Notes under the pieces: generated by a model
The model's input: the letters and a program-made list of their open reading frames with translations, nothing else
The model's database searches: none
Told to the model about the DNA's origin: nothing
Source: Demequina silvatica
GTDB taxonomy: Bacteria > Actinomycetota > Actinomycetes > Actinomycetales > Demequinaceae
Length of the DNA stretch: 64,000 bases
Assembly: GCF_000971215.1 (NCBI RefSeq)
Contig: NZ_BBMA01000002.1
Span: 758,162 to 822,161, forward strand
Direction of reading: 5' to 3'
Shown here: piece by piece, positions 1 through 8,449 of the stretch
Layout: every line of letters begins with the position of its first letter
Numbering within the stretch: the stretch's first letter is position 1
Made by a program: the position numbers and the translations under genes

Positions 1-1637
1 TGCTGATCCGCAACGGCCGGCTCTGGTCGGACGGCGCGTTCCTTCCGGGAGACGCTGTCCTCGCCGTGGACGGCCGGATCGCGGCGGTGGGCGCGGGCGA
101 GGTCCTCGCCCGGACGGACGATGCGGCGGGCGCCCTGGTCGTGGACGCTCGCGGCGGCCTGGTGCACCCGGGCTTCGCCGACGCGCACGTGCACGCGGCG
201 ATGGCGGGCATCGAGATGCTCGGGCTCGACGTGAGCGGCGCGCACGGCGCCGAGGCGTGCCTCGCGCTCGTATCCGCGTATGCGGGTGCCCACGACGGGC
301 CGTGGATCGTCGGCGGCGGCTGGCACATGTCCGACTACGAGGGCGGCACCCCGACCGCGGCCGCGCTCGACGCCGTCACCGGAGACGTTCCGGCGTTCCT
401 GGTCAACGCCGACCACCACGGCGCGTGGGTCAACACCGCGGCGCTGCGCGCGGCGGGCATCGACGCCGCCACCCCCGACCCCGAGGACGGCCGCATCGAG
501 CGCGACGCGACCGGCGCCCCCACCGGCACCCTCCACGAGGGCGCCATGGCGCTGGTCGAGCCGTACCTCCCTCCCATCACCGCGGAGGCCGCGCGCGCGG
601 GACTGGCCGCCGCCGCATCGTCCCTCCTGGGGTTCGGGGTGACGGCATGGCAGGAGGCGATCGTGGGCGAGTACGGCGGCCACCGCGACGCCTCCGACGC
701 GTACGGCGACCTCCTCGGGTCGGGCGGGCTCGCCGCGCGGGTGTCGGGCGCGCTGTGGGTGCCGCGCGACGTCACCCTCGCGACCGTGCCGGCGATGGTC
801 GCGGACCTGGTGCGCCGCCGCGACGCGAACGCGGCGCGCGGTTTCGACACCTCGACGGCGAAGATCATGGTCGACGGCGTGGCGGAGAACCGCACCGCCG
901 CCATGCACGAGCCCTACCTGGTGGACGGCTGCGACTGCGCGCGGGACGGCGCGGACGGGCGCGGCATCGCGTACTTCGGCCGCGAGGTGCTGGCCGCCGT
1001 CGTCGTCGCGCTCGCGGCGGAGGGCTTCGCGCTGCACCTCCACGCGATCGGCGACCGCGCGGTCACGGACGCGCTCGACGCGATCGAGGCCATCCCTGCC
1101 GCGGACAGGACCCGACGCCGCCACCACATCGCGCACGTCCAGGTGGTCGACCCCGCGGACGTGCCGCGGTTCGCGGCGCTCGGGGTGACGGTCAACGCGC
1201 AGGCCCTGTGGGCGCGCAACGAGGCGCAGATGACGGAGCTCACGGTGCCGATCCTGGGGGAGCGGCGGGCCGCCTGGCAGTACCCGTTCGGTTCCTTCCT
1301 GCGTGCGGGCGCCGCGCTCGCGATGGGCTCCGACTGGCCCGTGTCCACCCCGGACCCCTGGCAGGCGATCCACACGGCGGTGACGCGCAGGGAGCCCGGC
1401 TCGGACGCGCCGCCGCTCAACCCGGGCGAGGCGTTGACGCTCGCGGAGGCGCTGCGCGCGTACACCGCGGGCTCGCATGGGCTGCTGGGGCTCGACGGCT
1501 CGGGCGTGATCGAGGTGGGCGCACGGGCGGACCTGTGCGTCGCCTCGCGCGACCCGTTCGACGGCGATCCCGAGGAGATCTGGACCACCCGCACCGCGGT
1601 CACGGTGCTGGGCGGCGAGGTGGTCGCGCGCGGGTGA
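1..1637 (+). CDS. Amidohydrolase family 3 (YtcJ-like), 5' end cut by the window
   Basis: Metal-dependent amidohydrolase, probably cytoplasmic; the substrate cannot be told. The reading frame is open from base 3 and already encodes the typical family start (LIRNGRLWSDG, then DGRIAAVG), so the GTG at 66 is unlikely to be the real start and the gene enters from outside the window. Visible family motifs are HVH in ADAHVHAAM, DHHGAWVN, LHLHAIGDRAV, HHIAHVQ and GSDWPVSTPDPW, the metal and catalytic residues of the Amidohydro_3 group. It ends 21 bases before the convergent racemase gene. The iterated motif GGACGATGC occurs twice in it (116 and 615), encoding DDA and ASS. Confidence 0.85.
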   Translation, partial: LIRNGRLWSDGAFLPGDAVLAVDGRIAAVGAGEVLARTDDAAGALVVDARGGLVHPGFADAHVHAAMAGIEMLGLDVSGAHGAEACLALVSAYAGAHDGPWIVGGGWHMSDYEGGTPTAAALDAVTGDVPAFLVNADHHGAWVNTAALRAAGIDAATPDPEDGRIERDATGAPTGTLHEGAMALVEPYLPPITAEAARAGLAAAASSLLGFGVTAWQEAIVGEYGGHRDASDAYGDLLGSGGLAARVSGALWVPRDVTLATVPAMVADLVRRRDANAARGFDTSTAKIMVDGVAENRTAAMHEPYLVDGCDCARDGADGRGIAYFGREVLAAVVVALAAEGFALHLHAIGDRAVTDALDAIEAIPAADRTRRRHHIAHVQVVDPADVPRFAALGVTVNAQALWARNEAQMTELTVPILGERRAAWQYPFGSFLRAGAALAMGSDWPVSTPDPWQAIHTAVTRREPGSDAPPLNPGEALTLAEALRAYTAGSHGLLGLDGSGVIEVGARADLCVASRDPFDGDPEEIWTTRTAVTVLGGEVVARG

Positions 1638-1658
1638 CGGACGCGGCGTAGTGGGCCG

Positions 1659-2360
1659 TCAGTCCTCGAGCGCGAACCGCACCGCCGCCTCGGCGTGCAG
1701 CGCGAGCGCGTCGAAGTACGGCACGTCCACGTCCTCCGCGGTCATCACCATGGGGATCTCCGTGCAGCCGGCGATGACGCCGCCGGCGCCGCGCGCCACC
1801 AGCTCCTCGGTCGCGGCGCGCATGAGCGTGCGGCCCTGGTCCTCGACCACGCCGCGCGCGAGCTTGTCGTAGATGAGGGAGTGGACCTCGGCGAGGCGGG
1901 GCTCGTCGGGCACCAGCGCCTCGACGCCGCCCGCCGCGAGGCGCTCACGGTAGAACGGCATCCGCATGGTGAAGCCCGTGCCCAGCAGCGCGACCGTGTC
2001 CAGCCCCGCCGCGCGGATCGCCGCCGCCGTCTCATCGATGACGTTGATGACCGGGACCCCCGCGGCCTGCTCCACCTGGTCCGCGACCACGTGCATGGTG
2101 TTGGCGCAGATGAGGATCGCCTCCGCGCCGCCCTCGACCAGCCAGCGGGCGTCGCGCCCGAAGGTCGCCGCGAGCCCGTCCCAGTCGCCCGCCTCCTGCG
2201 CCGCGGCGATCGCACCGAAGTCGTAGTGACGGATCACCAGGTCGGCGGTGCGGCCCGGCAGCGCCGCGGCGACGCCCTCGTGGAGCAGCGTCTCGTAGAC
2301 CAGGGTCGAGTGCCACGTGATGCCGCCGAGCAGGCCGATCCGTCGAGGGGAGGTGCGCAT
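1659..2360 (-). CDS. Aspartate/glutamate racemase family protein
   Basis: 233 aa, full length for the PLP-independent Asp/Glu racemase (RacX/YgeA) family, which interconverts amino-acid enantiomers using two cysteines. Both are present: C85 in ICANTMH and C199 in AGCTEIPM. The N-terminal GLLGGITWHST loop is also typical. The substrate (Asp, Glu or a broad set) cannot be decided from sequence. The start ATG at 2360 lies 6 nt after a TAGGGT box (2367-2372, minus strand), so the mRNA is probably leaderless. It is divergent from the merR gene and convergent with the amidohydrolase. Confidence 0.85.
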   Translation of the reverse strand: MRTSPRRIGLLGGITWHSTLVYETLLHEGVAAALPGRTADLVIRHYDFGAIAAAQEAGDWDGLAATFGRDARWLVEGGAEAILICANTMHVVADQVEQAAGVPVINVIDETAAAIRAAGLDTVALLGTGFTMRMPFYRERLAAGGVEALVPDEPRLAEVHSLIYDKLARGVVEDQGRTLMRAATEELVARGAGGVIAGCTEIPMVMTAEDVDVPYFDALALHAEAAVRFALED

Positions 2361-2447
2361 GGTCCGACCCTAGCCACGGACGCCGGTGCCACGGCGTGGG
2401 TCCTTGGCCCCTATGCCGCCGTCCGAACCTTCCTTTACGCTGTAACG

Positions 2448-2867
2448 ATGAAGATCGGAGAGCTCGCCTCGCTCGGGGGCGTCACCGCCAAGACCGTCCG
2501 CTACTACGAGAGCATCGGGCTGCTGCCCGAGCCGCAGCGCCGCACCAACGGTTACCGGGAGTACGGCGACGAGGCGCTCGACCGCCTCAGGTTCGTCCGC
2601 GACGCGCAGGCCTCGGGCCTCACGCTCGCGGAGGCGGGCGACATCCTCGACATGAAGGACCGCGGCGAGAGCACCTGCGAGCACTCCCGCGCCACCGTCG
2701 CGCGCCACCTCAGGGACATCGACGCGCAGATCGCGAGCCTGCTCGCCGCGAAGGCGGAGCTCACCGCGCTGTCGCGCCGCGCCGAGGCGCTCGACCCGGC
2801 CGAATGCACCGACCCGCACCGCTGCCAGGTCCTCGCGCTTGACCTTCCCGCCGAGGGCAAGGTCTAG
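2448..2867 (+). CDS. MerR-family metal-responsive regulator (CueR-like)
   Basis: 139 aa. Residues 1-40 form the winged HTH (MKIGELASLGGVTAKTVRYY), followed by a dimerisation helix and a C-terminal metal loop. Cysteines C77, C120 and C126 (CTDPHRC) fit the thiol metal site of the Cu/Ag/Hg branch. The frame is open far upstream, but the ATG at 2448 begins exactly at the MerR domain and lies 6 nt after a TACGCT box (2436-2441), which suggests a leaderless mRNA. Its last codons double as the MerR-type operator of the next gene (see 2839-2870). Together with the neighbouring Cu+ ATPase this suggests a copper sensor; silver or mercury sensing cannot be excluded. Confidence 0.85.
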   Translation: MKIGELASLGGVTAKTVRYYESIGLLPEPQRRTNGYREYGDEALDRLRFVRDAQASGLTLAEAGDILDMKDRGESTCEHSRATVARHLRDIDAQIASLLAAKAELTALSRRAEALDPAECTDPHRCQVLALDLPAEGKV

Positions 2868-2870
2868 CCT
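2839..2870 (+). promoter_or_regulatory. MerR-type promoter/operator embedded in the 3' end of the regulator gene
   Basis: The -35 TTGACC (2839-2844) and -10 TAGCCT (2865-2870) are 20 bp apart, the over-long spacer characteristic of MerR-activated promoters. The spacer holds an inverted repeat with arms GACCTT (2841-2846) and AAGGTC (2859-2864), the form seen at CueR-type operators. All of it except the last 3 bases lies inside the merR coding sequence. The -10 ends 6 nt before the ATG of the ATPase, so the transcript should start at or next to the start codon. Confidence 0.75.
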
Positions 2871-2876
2871 GCCCGC

Positions 2877-5222
2877 ATGAGCACCGACACGGCCTCCGAG
2901 GCCCCCGAGACGCCCGCCGAGCCCGCGATCGACCTCGCGGTGGGCGGCATGACCTGCGCGGGCTGCGCCACCGGCATCCAGAAGGGCCTCGCCATCCTGC
3001 CCGGGGTCGGCTCCGCCGCCGTCAATATCGCGACCCGGCGTGCGACCGTGCTGCCTGACGGCACCCTCGACCGTGAGGACCTCGAGGCCGCCATGCGGGC
3101 CGCGATCACGGGCCTGGGCTACCAGGTCCTCACCCGGCCCGCGACCCGTGGCGGGGACGCCGAGGGCCCCGTGACCGCGCATCGTCCCTCCACGCGCGAG
3201 GAGGAGGCGGCCGCGCAGGCCGCCAACGACGAGCGCCGCATCACCGACTACCGCCGCCGCTTCCTCGTCGCCGCCGCGCTCGCGATCCCCGTGGCGCTCG
3301 TCTCGATGGTCCCCGCCCTGCAGTTCGACGGCTGGGAGTGGTGGGCGGCGCTGCTCGCGACGCCCGTGATCTGGTGGTCCGCGTGGCCGTTCCACGTGTC
3401 CGCGTGGAAGGGCGCCCGGCACCGCACCACCACCATGGACACGCTGGTGAGCCTGGGCACGTCCGTCGCATGGCTGTGGTCCATGTGGACGCTGATCGCG
3501 GGGCCCGACCACGCGCACGTGTACTTCGAGACCGGCGCCGTGATCGTCAGCCTGATCCTGTTGGGCAAGTGGCTCGAGGTGCGCTCGACGGCGCGCGCGG
3601 GCGACGCGATCCGGGCGCTCGGCGCGCGCCAGAGTCCCACGGTGACGCTCGAGGACGCCACCGAGATCCCGCGCGAGGAGCTGGGCGTGGGTATGCGCTT
3701 CCTGGTCCGTCCCGGCGAGGCGATCGCGACCGACGGCATCGTGGTCGAGGGCTCCGCGGCCGTCGACGCGAGCCTGGTCACCGGCGAGCCCGTGCCCGTC
3801 GCGGCCGGCCCCGGCACCGAGGTGGTGGGCGGCACGCTCGCCGCGGACGGCGCCCTCACCGTCGAGGCGACGCGCGTGGGCGAGGAGACCATGCTGGCCC
3901 AGATCGCCCGCATGGTCGACGAGGCCCAGGCCGGCAAGGCCCGCATCCAGCGGCTCGCGGACCGGGTGTCCGCGATCTTCGTGCCCGCGGTGATCGGGGT
4001 CGCGCTGGTGACGGCGCTCGCGTGGGTCGCCGTGACGGGCGACGTCGCGGCCGCGATCACCGCCGCCGTCGCCGTCCTCATCATCAGCTGCCCGTGCGCC
4101 ATGGGCCTCGCCACGCCGCTCGCGATCATGGTGGGCACCGGCCGCGGCGCGCAGCTGGGCATCCTGGTGCGCGGCGCGCAGGCCCTCGAGGACGCGCGCT
4201 CGCTCGAGACCGTGGTGCTCGACAAGACGGGCACCGTCACCGAGGGACGCATGGAGGTCACCTCGACCTTCGCCCCCGGCCTGGGGGACGATGCGGCGGG
4301 CACCCTCCTCGACGCGGTCGCCTCGGTCGAGGCACGCTCCGAGCACCCCGTGGCCGCCGCCGTCGCGGCGTCCCGGGAGGGGCGGATCCCGCTCAAGGGC
4401 TTCCGCTCCACCCCCGGTCAGGGCGTCACCGCGACCGTGCGCGACGCCGGCGCGGATGGCGCGAACGCGGACGTGAGCGTGGGCTCGCGGCGGCTCTTCG
4501 ACTCGCTGCCCGGCGAGCTCGAGGAGTGGGCGCGCGAGCGCGAGTCGCGGGGCGAGACCGTGGTGTTCGCCGGACGGGCCGCGCCGCTGGGCGGGGGACT
4601 GCTGGGCGGCGGGGGAGACCCGGCCGGCGCATCGTCCACCCTCACCCGCGCCGCGCTGGTCGCGGAGGTGGCCATCGCCGTGCGCGACCGGATCAAGGAC
4701 ACCGCACCGGAGGCCGTGGAGGCGCTGCGCGCGCTCGGCGTCGACGTGGTGCTGCTCACCGGCGACAACCGCCGCGCCGCCGAGGCCGTGGGCGCGGAGC
4801 TCGGGATCGACCGCGTCATCGCGGAGGTGCTGCCGGGCGACAAGGAGGACGTGATCGTCTCGCTGCAGGAGGGCGGGCACCGCGTCGCGATGGTCGGCGA
4901 CGGCGTGAACGACGCCCCGGCGCTCGCGCGGGCCAACCTGGGCATCGCGATCGGCACGGGCGCGGACGTGGCGCGCGAGGCCTCCGACCTCACGGTGGTG
5001 GGTGGCGACCCGCGGGCCGCGGCGGACGCGATCGCGCTGTCGCGGCGGACCTACGCCACCATCCGCGGCAACCTGGTGTGGGCGTTCGCCTACAACGTCG
5101 CGGCGATCCCGCTCGCGGCGATGGGCGTGCTCGACCCCATGATCGCGGCGGCCGCCATGGGCGCGTCCAGCCTGTTCGTGGTGGGCAACTCGCTGCGGCT
5201 GCGGGGCTTCGCGCGGCGGTAG
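2877..5222 (+). CDS. copA: P1B-type Cu+-exporting ATPase
   Basis: 781 aa inner-membrane P-type ATPase that exports Cu+ (or Ag+) from the cytoplasm. An N-terminal HMA metal-binding domain carries GMTCAGC (C27, C30). The membrane CPC transport site is at 405-407 (SCPCAMGLATP), followed by the phosphorylation site DKTGT at D449, SEHPVA in the nucleotide domain, LLTGDN and GDGVNDAP near residue 675. The C-terminal NSLRLRGF is typical of copper rather than zinc pumps. The start ATG lies directly behind a MerR-type promoter and has no Shine-Dalgarno, so it is read as leaderless. The iterated motif is present at 3179 (linker after the HMA domain) and at 4286 and 4629 (nucleotide domain). Confidence 0.95.
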   Translation: MSTDTASEAPETPAEPAIDLAVGGMTCAGCATGIQKGLAILPGVGSAAVNIATRRATVLPDGTLDREDLEAAMRAAITGLGYQVLTRPATRGGDAEGPVTAHRPSTREEEAAAQAANDERRITDYRRRFLVAAALAIPVALVSMVPALQFDGWEWWAALLATPVIWWSAWPFHVSAWKGARHRTTTMDTLVSLGTSVAWLWSMWTLIAGPDHAHVYFETGAVIVSLILLGKWLEVRSTARAGDAIRALGARQSPTVTLEDATEIPREELGVGMRFLVRPGEAIATDGIVVEGSAAVDASLVTGEPVPVAAGPGTEVVGGTLAADGALTVEATRVGEETMLAQIARMVDEAQAGKARIQRLADRVSAIFVPAVIGVALVTALAWVAVTGDVAAAITAAVAVLIISCPCAMGLATPLAIMVGTGRGAQLGILVRGAQALEDARSLETVVLDKTGTVTEGRMEVTSTFAPGLGDDAAGTLLDAVASVEARSEHPVAAAVAASREGRIPLKGFRSTPGQGVTATVRDAGADGANADVSVGSRRLFDSLPGELEEWARERESRGETVVFAGRAAPLGGGLLGGGGDPAGASSTLTRAALVAEVAIAVRDRIKDTAPEAVEALRALGVDVVLLTGDNRRAAEAVGAELGIDRVIAEVLPGDKEDVIVSLQEGGHRVAMVGDGVNDAPALARANLGIAIGTGADVAREASDLTVVGGDPRAAADAIALSRRTYATIRGNLVWAFAYNVAAIPLAAMGVLDPMIAAAAMGASSLFVVGNSLRLRGFARR

Positions 5223-5240
5223 GCGTGCGGGGCGGGCGCC

Positions 5241-6386
5241 TCAGCGCCCCGCCACCGACCACGCGAGCGCGGAGCGGGCCGCCGTCACCCGGCCCGCCGC
5301 GTCCGCGGCCCGCGCGGACACCATCCCGTCGGTGTGCGCCGCCACCAGCAGCGCCAGCTGGGCGCGCTGGAGGCGGTGCAGGTCGCGGGCGGCCTGAGGG
5401 CCGTGCCTCTCGCCCATGTCGGCGCGCGCGTGCCTGCGGCGGCTCCGTGTCGACAGCACCTCGAAGTCCGCCGGGCTCACCAGGTAGTCGGGCACCGTGA
5501 CCCGCGCCATGCGCGCGAACACGGCGCGCTCGCGTAGCCGACCCACGTGGACTGTGGTCGCGAGCACGATCACGATCGGCACGCCCTTGATGAGCGCCGC
5601 CGTGAACTGCGAGCCGTGGATGAGGGGCGAGTTGAGGAAGCCGTGCAGGATCATCGCGGCCGCGAGCGAGCCCAGCGCCACGCCCCACCGTCGCCACGCG
5701 GCGGCGGTGGACACGAAGAAGAACGCGATTCCGGCGCCCGCGATCGCGGAGAACGCCGCATGGCTCCACAGCCCGGCCACGATCCCGCGCAGCACGAACA
5801 TCTGCCACACGATGTCCATCGCGTCGCCCGACAGCGCCGCCGTGCGCGCGGTGTAGAGGAAGCCCTCGACCACCTGGAAGCCCAGCCCCACCATCGCGCC
5901 GTAGAACGCGCCGTCCGCGACCGTCCGGATCCGGGCGCCGGGGATGAGCGCGAGGGCGACGATCCCGAGCGCCTTGAGCGGCTCCTCGACCAACGGCGCG
6001 GCGATCGCGGAGATCCACGGGGAGTCCTCGCCCAGCCGCTCGCCCACGATGGTGTGCATCGCGGGTCCGCCGATGCGCGACACCCCCACCGCGACGATCG
6101 CCCCCCACGCGAGGGCGCCGAGGACGTTGACGACGGGGCGGCGCTCGTAGAGCTCGAGCAGGTACACCGCGGTGGCGAACACCAGGCCGTACGCGATCCA
6201 CAGCGCCGCGGACAGCGCGCCGGACGCGGGGTTCGCGAGCAGCGACTCGAGGATGAGCGGCGCGACCTGCGCGAACGCGGCGATCGCCAGCGCGATCGAG
6301 CACCAGAACACCCACGAGCGCGTGTCGATGAACGTGCTGGTGCGCGGGCGCGGCAGGCCCCCGCGGGTGCGCGCGGGCGTGGTCAC
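5241..6386 (-). CDS. PrsW-family intramembrane protein
   Basis: 381 aa, about eight or nine membrane segments in the first 290 residues and a basic cytoplasmic tail. It carries the PrsW/CAAX-type signature: EEPLKALG in one helix, then HAAFSAIAG and HGFLNSP. PrsW of Bacillus is a membrane protease that cuts an anti-sigma factor; whether this one is proteolytic is inference. GTG at 6386 is chosen because it overlaps the upstream stop by 4 bases (GTGA), implying translational coupling with the 6383-6988 gene. No sigma/anti-sigma pair is adjacent. The stop codon sits in a small hairpin (GGGCGC, CTCA loop, GCGCCC; 5234-5249) at the convergent junction with copA. Confidence 0.75.
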   Translation of the reverse strand: MTTPARTRGGLPRPRTSTFIDTRSWVFWCSIALAIAAFAQVAPLILESLLANPASGALSAALWIAYGLVFATAVYLLELYERRPVVNVLGALAWGAIVAVGVSRIGGPAMHTIVGERLGEDSPWISAIAAPLVEEPLKALGIVALALIPGARIRTVADGAFYGAMVGLGFQVVEGFLYTARTAALSGDAMDIVWQMFVLRGIVAGLWSHAAFSAIAGAGIAFFFVSTAAAWRRWGVALGSLAAAMILHGFLNSPLIHGSQFTAALIKGVPIVIVLATTVHVGRLRERAVFARMARVTVPDYLVSPADFEVLSTRSRRRHARADMGERHGPQAARDLHRLQRAQLALLVAAHTDGMVSARAADAAGRVTAARSALAWSVAGR

Positions 6387-6988
6387 GGCGACCCGCCGAA
6401 CCCCAGCGACCGCACGATCGACTGGGCGGACGCGTTGGTGCTCTCCCACGCCGCGGGCGGCGCGGTGAGCAGCACCAGCACCTGCTCGGCGCCGTTGGAC
6501 ACCACCCAGGCCTGCCGGGTCTGCAACGGTTCCTGGAGCGTGACCGTGGCCGCATCGTCCCCCGCGTCCGTGGTGAACGCGCGTGGCTGCGGCGCGACGA
6601 TTCCCTGGCCCTGTTCCTGTGCCTGCGCGACCCACTGGTCGGTGACGGTCTCGATGGCCTGGGCGGGGTGGAGCGCCGAGGCGTGCGGCGCCGTGATCGA
6701 CAGGGTCGCGCCCGCCTGGGTGAGCGTGGTGATGCCGGGGTGCGAGGCGGAGACGGACCAGTCCTCGGACGTGGTGACGGTCGCGCCCGCGCCGATGTCG
6801 ACCACCCGCGGCGGGGCGGGCGCGGACATCTCCCGTGCGACCGCGGGCAGCGCGACAGCGTAGACCAGCGCGACGGCGAGGATCACGAGCGCGCCCGCGA
6901 GGGAGCCGCGCCCGATGAGCCGCACGGAGAGCGGCTGGGCCTGGCCCGAGGGGTCCGCCCCAGCGGCGGACGCTGCGCCGCTGCTCAT
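6383..6988 (-). CDS. Hypothetical single-pass membrane protein coupled to prsW-like gene
   Basis: 201 aa, no family recognised with confidence. A short cytoplasmic N-terminus is followed by one membrane segment (about residues 28-50, GSLAGALVILAVALVYAVAL), then about 150 residues presumably outside the membrane. The extracytoplasmic part (VTTSEDWSVSASHPGITTLTQ ... VLVLLTAPPAAW) recalls small actinobacterial surface proteins of the LpqN/DUF1795 kind, but this is only a resemblance. ATG at 6988 follows a TAGCGT box by 7 nt, so it is probably leaderless. Its stop overlaps the start of the PrsW-like gene, so it could be that protein's partner or substrate. The iterated motif at 6552 encodes GDDAA. 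Confidence 0.65.
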   Translation of the reverse strand: MSSGAASAAGADPSGQAQPLSVRLIGRGSLAGALVILAVALVYAVALPAVAREMSAPAPPRVVDIGAGATVTTSEDWSVSASHPGITTLTQAGATLSITAPHASALHPAQAIETVTDQWVAQAQEQGQGIVAPQPRAFTTDAGDDAATVTLQEPLQTRQAWVVSNGAEQVLVLLTAPPAAWESTNASAQSIVRSLGFGGSP

Positions 6989-7067
6989 GATCGCGACGCT
7001 AGCACGCGGCGCGGTGCCGCCTCCTGGCGTGCGTGAGCGTCCGCGTGCGGCGGCACGGCGCGGCTGG

Positions 7068-8285
7068 TCAGATCGCGTCGAGCGCCCGCGCGAGGTCCTC
7101 GCGCAGGTCCTCGACGTCCTCGAGGCCGATGCTGAGCCGCACCGTCGCCTCGCACATGCCCACGGCCGCGCGACGCTCGGGTCCGAGCTTGCGGTGCGTG
7201 GTGGTCGCCGGGTGCGTCGCGATCGACTTGGCGTCACCGAGGTTGTTGGAGATGTCGATCACCTGGAGCGCGTCGAGGAAGCGGAAGGTGGCCGCCTTGG
7301 CCTCGGGGCCGTGCGGGTCGACGCCCTCGGGGAGCGCGATGTCGATGGTGACGAGCGTGCCGCCCATGGTCATCTGGGCCTTCGCGCGATCGTGCTGGGG
7401 GTGCGACGGCAGCAGCGGGTAGCGCGCGATCGCGACCTTGGGGTGCGCCTCGAGCCAGGCGGCGAGGTCGAGGGCCGATGCGGCCTGCGCCTTCACGCGG
7501 ACGGCCAGGGTCTCGAGGGACTTGCCGAGGATCCACGCGGTGAACGGGGACATGGTGGCGCCCATGGTGCGGACCATCTGGCGCACCTTGTCGACGTACT
7601 CCTTGGCGCCCAGCACCGCGCCGCCCAGCACGCGGCCCTGGCCGTCGATGTGCTTGGTCGCGGAGTAGACCACCGCGTCCGCGCCCAGCTCGAGCGGCTT
7701 CTGGCCCAGCGGCGTCGCGAACACGTTGTCGACGATGAACAGCGCGCCGGCCTCCTTGGCGCGGGCGGCCACGTGGCGCAGGTCCACCACGTCCTGCATG
7801 GGGTTGGTGGGGGACTCGCAGAACACCGCGGTCGCGGGGGTGGCGAGCGCGCGGTCCCAGTCCTCGTTGACGTGGCCGTCGACGTAGTCGACCGTGATGC
7901 CCCAACCCGCGAAGTACTCGTCGAACGTCGCGATCGACGTGCCGAACAGCGCGCGCGACGCCACCAGGCGGTCGCCCTGGCGCAGGATCGCGGCGAGGCT
8001 CACGAACACCGCCGCCATGCCGGTCGCGGTGGCGAAGCAGTCCTCGGCGCCCTCGATCGCGGCCAGGCGCGTCTCGAACATGGTGACCGTGGGGTTCGCG
8101 TAGCGCGAGTACTGGTAGCGGTCGATCTCGCCCGCGAACGCGGCCTCGGCTTCGCGTGCCGTCGGGTAGACGTAGCCCTGCGTCATGAAGATCGCCTCGG
8201 ACATCTCGTCGAACGGGCTGCGCACGTGGCCGGCGCGGACGGCGAGGGTGTCGGGACGGAGCTGCGGGGCGTCTTCCGAGGTCAT
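7068..8285 (-). CDS. metZ: O-succinylhomoserine sulfhydrylase (MetZ)
   Basis: 405 aa PLP enzyme of the Cys/Met metabolism family; it makes homocysteine from an O-acylhomoserine and sulfide in methionine synthesis. The PLP lysine is K211 in YSATKH, the pyridine-nitrogen aspartate D186 in IVDN, and SRYANPTV is the usual substrate-side motif. HIDGQGRVLGGA just after the lysine is characteristic of MetZ rather than MetB or MetC. ATG at 8285 lies 6 nt behind TAGCCT (8292-8297, minus strand), with no Shine-Dalgarno, so it is probably leaderless. No other methionine gene is nearby. Confidence 0.88.
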   Translation of the reverse strand: MTSEDAPQLRPDTLAVRAGHVRSPFDEMSEAIFMTQGYVYPTAREAEAAFAGEIDRYQYSRYANPTVTMFETRLAAIEGAEDCFATATGMAAVFVSLAAILRQGDRLVASRALFGTSIATFDEYFAGWGITVDYVDGHVNEDWDRALATPATAVFCESPTNPMQDVVDLRHVAARAKEAGALFIVDNVFATPLGQKPLELGADAVVYSATKHIDGQGRVLGGAVLGAKEYVDKVRQMVRTMGATMSPFTAWILGKSLETLAVRVKAQAASALDLAAWLEAHPKVAIARYPLLPSHPQHDRAKAQMTMGGTLVTIDIALPEGVDPHGPEAKAATFRFLDALQVIDISNNLGDAKSIATHPATTTHRKLGPERRAAVGMCEATVRLSIGLEDVEDLREDLARALDAI

Positions 8286-8393
8286 GGGCTCAGGCTACCC
8301 AGTGCGGGCGTCGCTCAGCTCCCCACAGGAAGTTGAGATGTCGCGGGAGCGTCGCTGGCTTCCCCATGGCGCGTGAGGGGTGGGGAAAGGCGT

Positions 8394-8446
8394 GGGACGA
8401 TGCGCCGGCCGGGCAAGGAGTGGGACCCGGCCAGGCACATCGTCCC
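8394..8446. terminator. Hairpin made of two inverted copies of the iterated motif
   Basis: Left arm 8394-8413 begins GGGACGATGCGCC and right arm 8426-8446 ends GCACATCGTCCC; they pair over about 20 bp with one C/T exchange and one bulged base around a 12-nt loop. It lies between the alpha-xylosidase stop (8450, minus strand) and the metZ promoter, so it can act as a terminator for the leftward operon. The right arm is a one-base variant of the motif (ACATCGTCC). Confidence 0.7.
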
Positions 8447-8449
8447 CCC

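Noticed and set aside
2370..4880. Open frame antisense to merR and copA
   Set aside because: No domain, biased composition; copA and merR motifs are intact on the plus strand.
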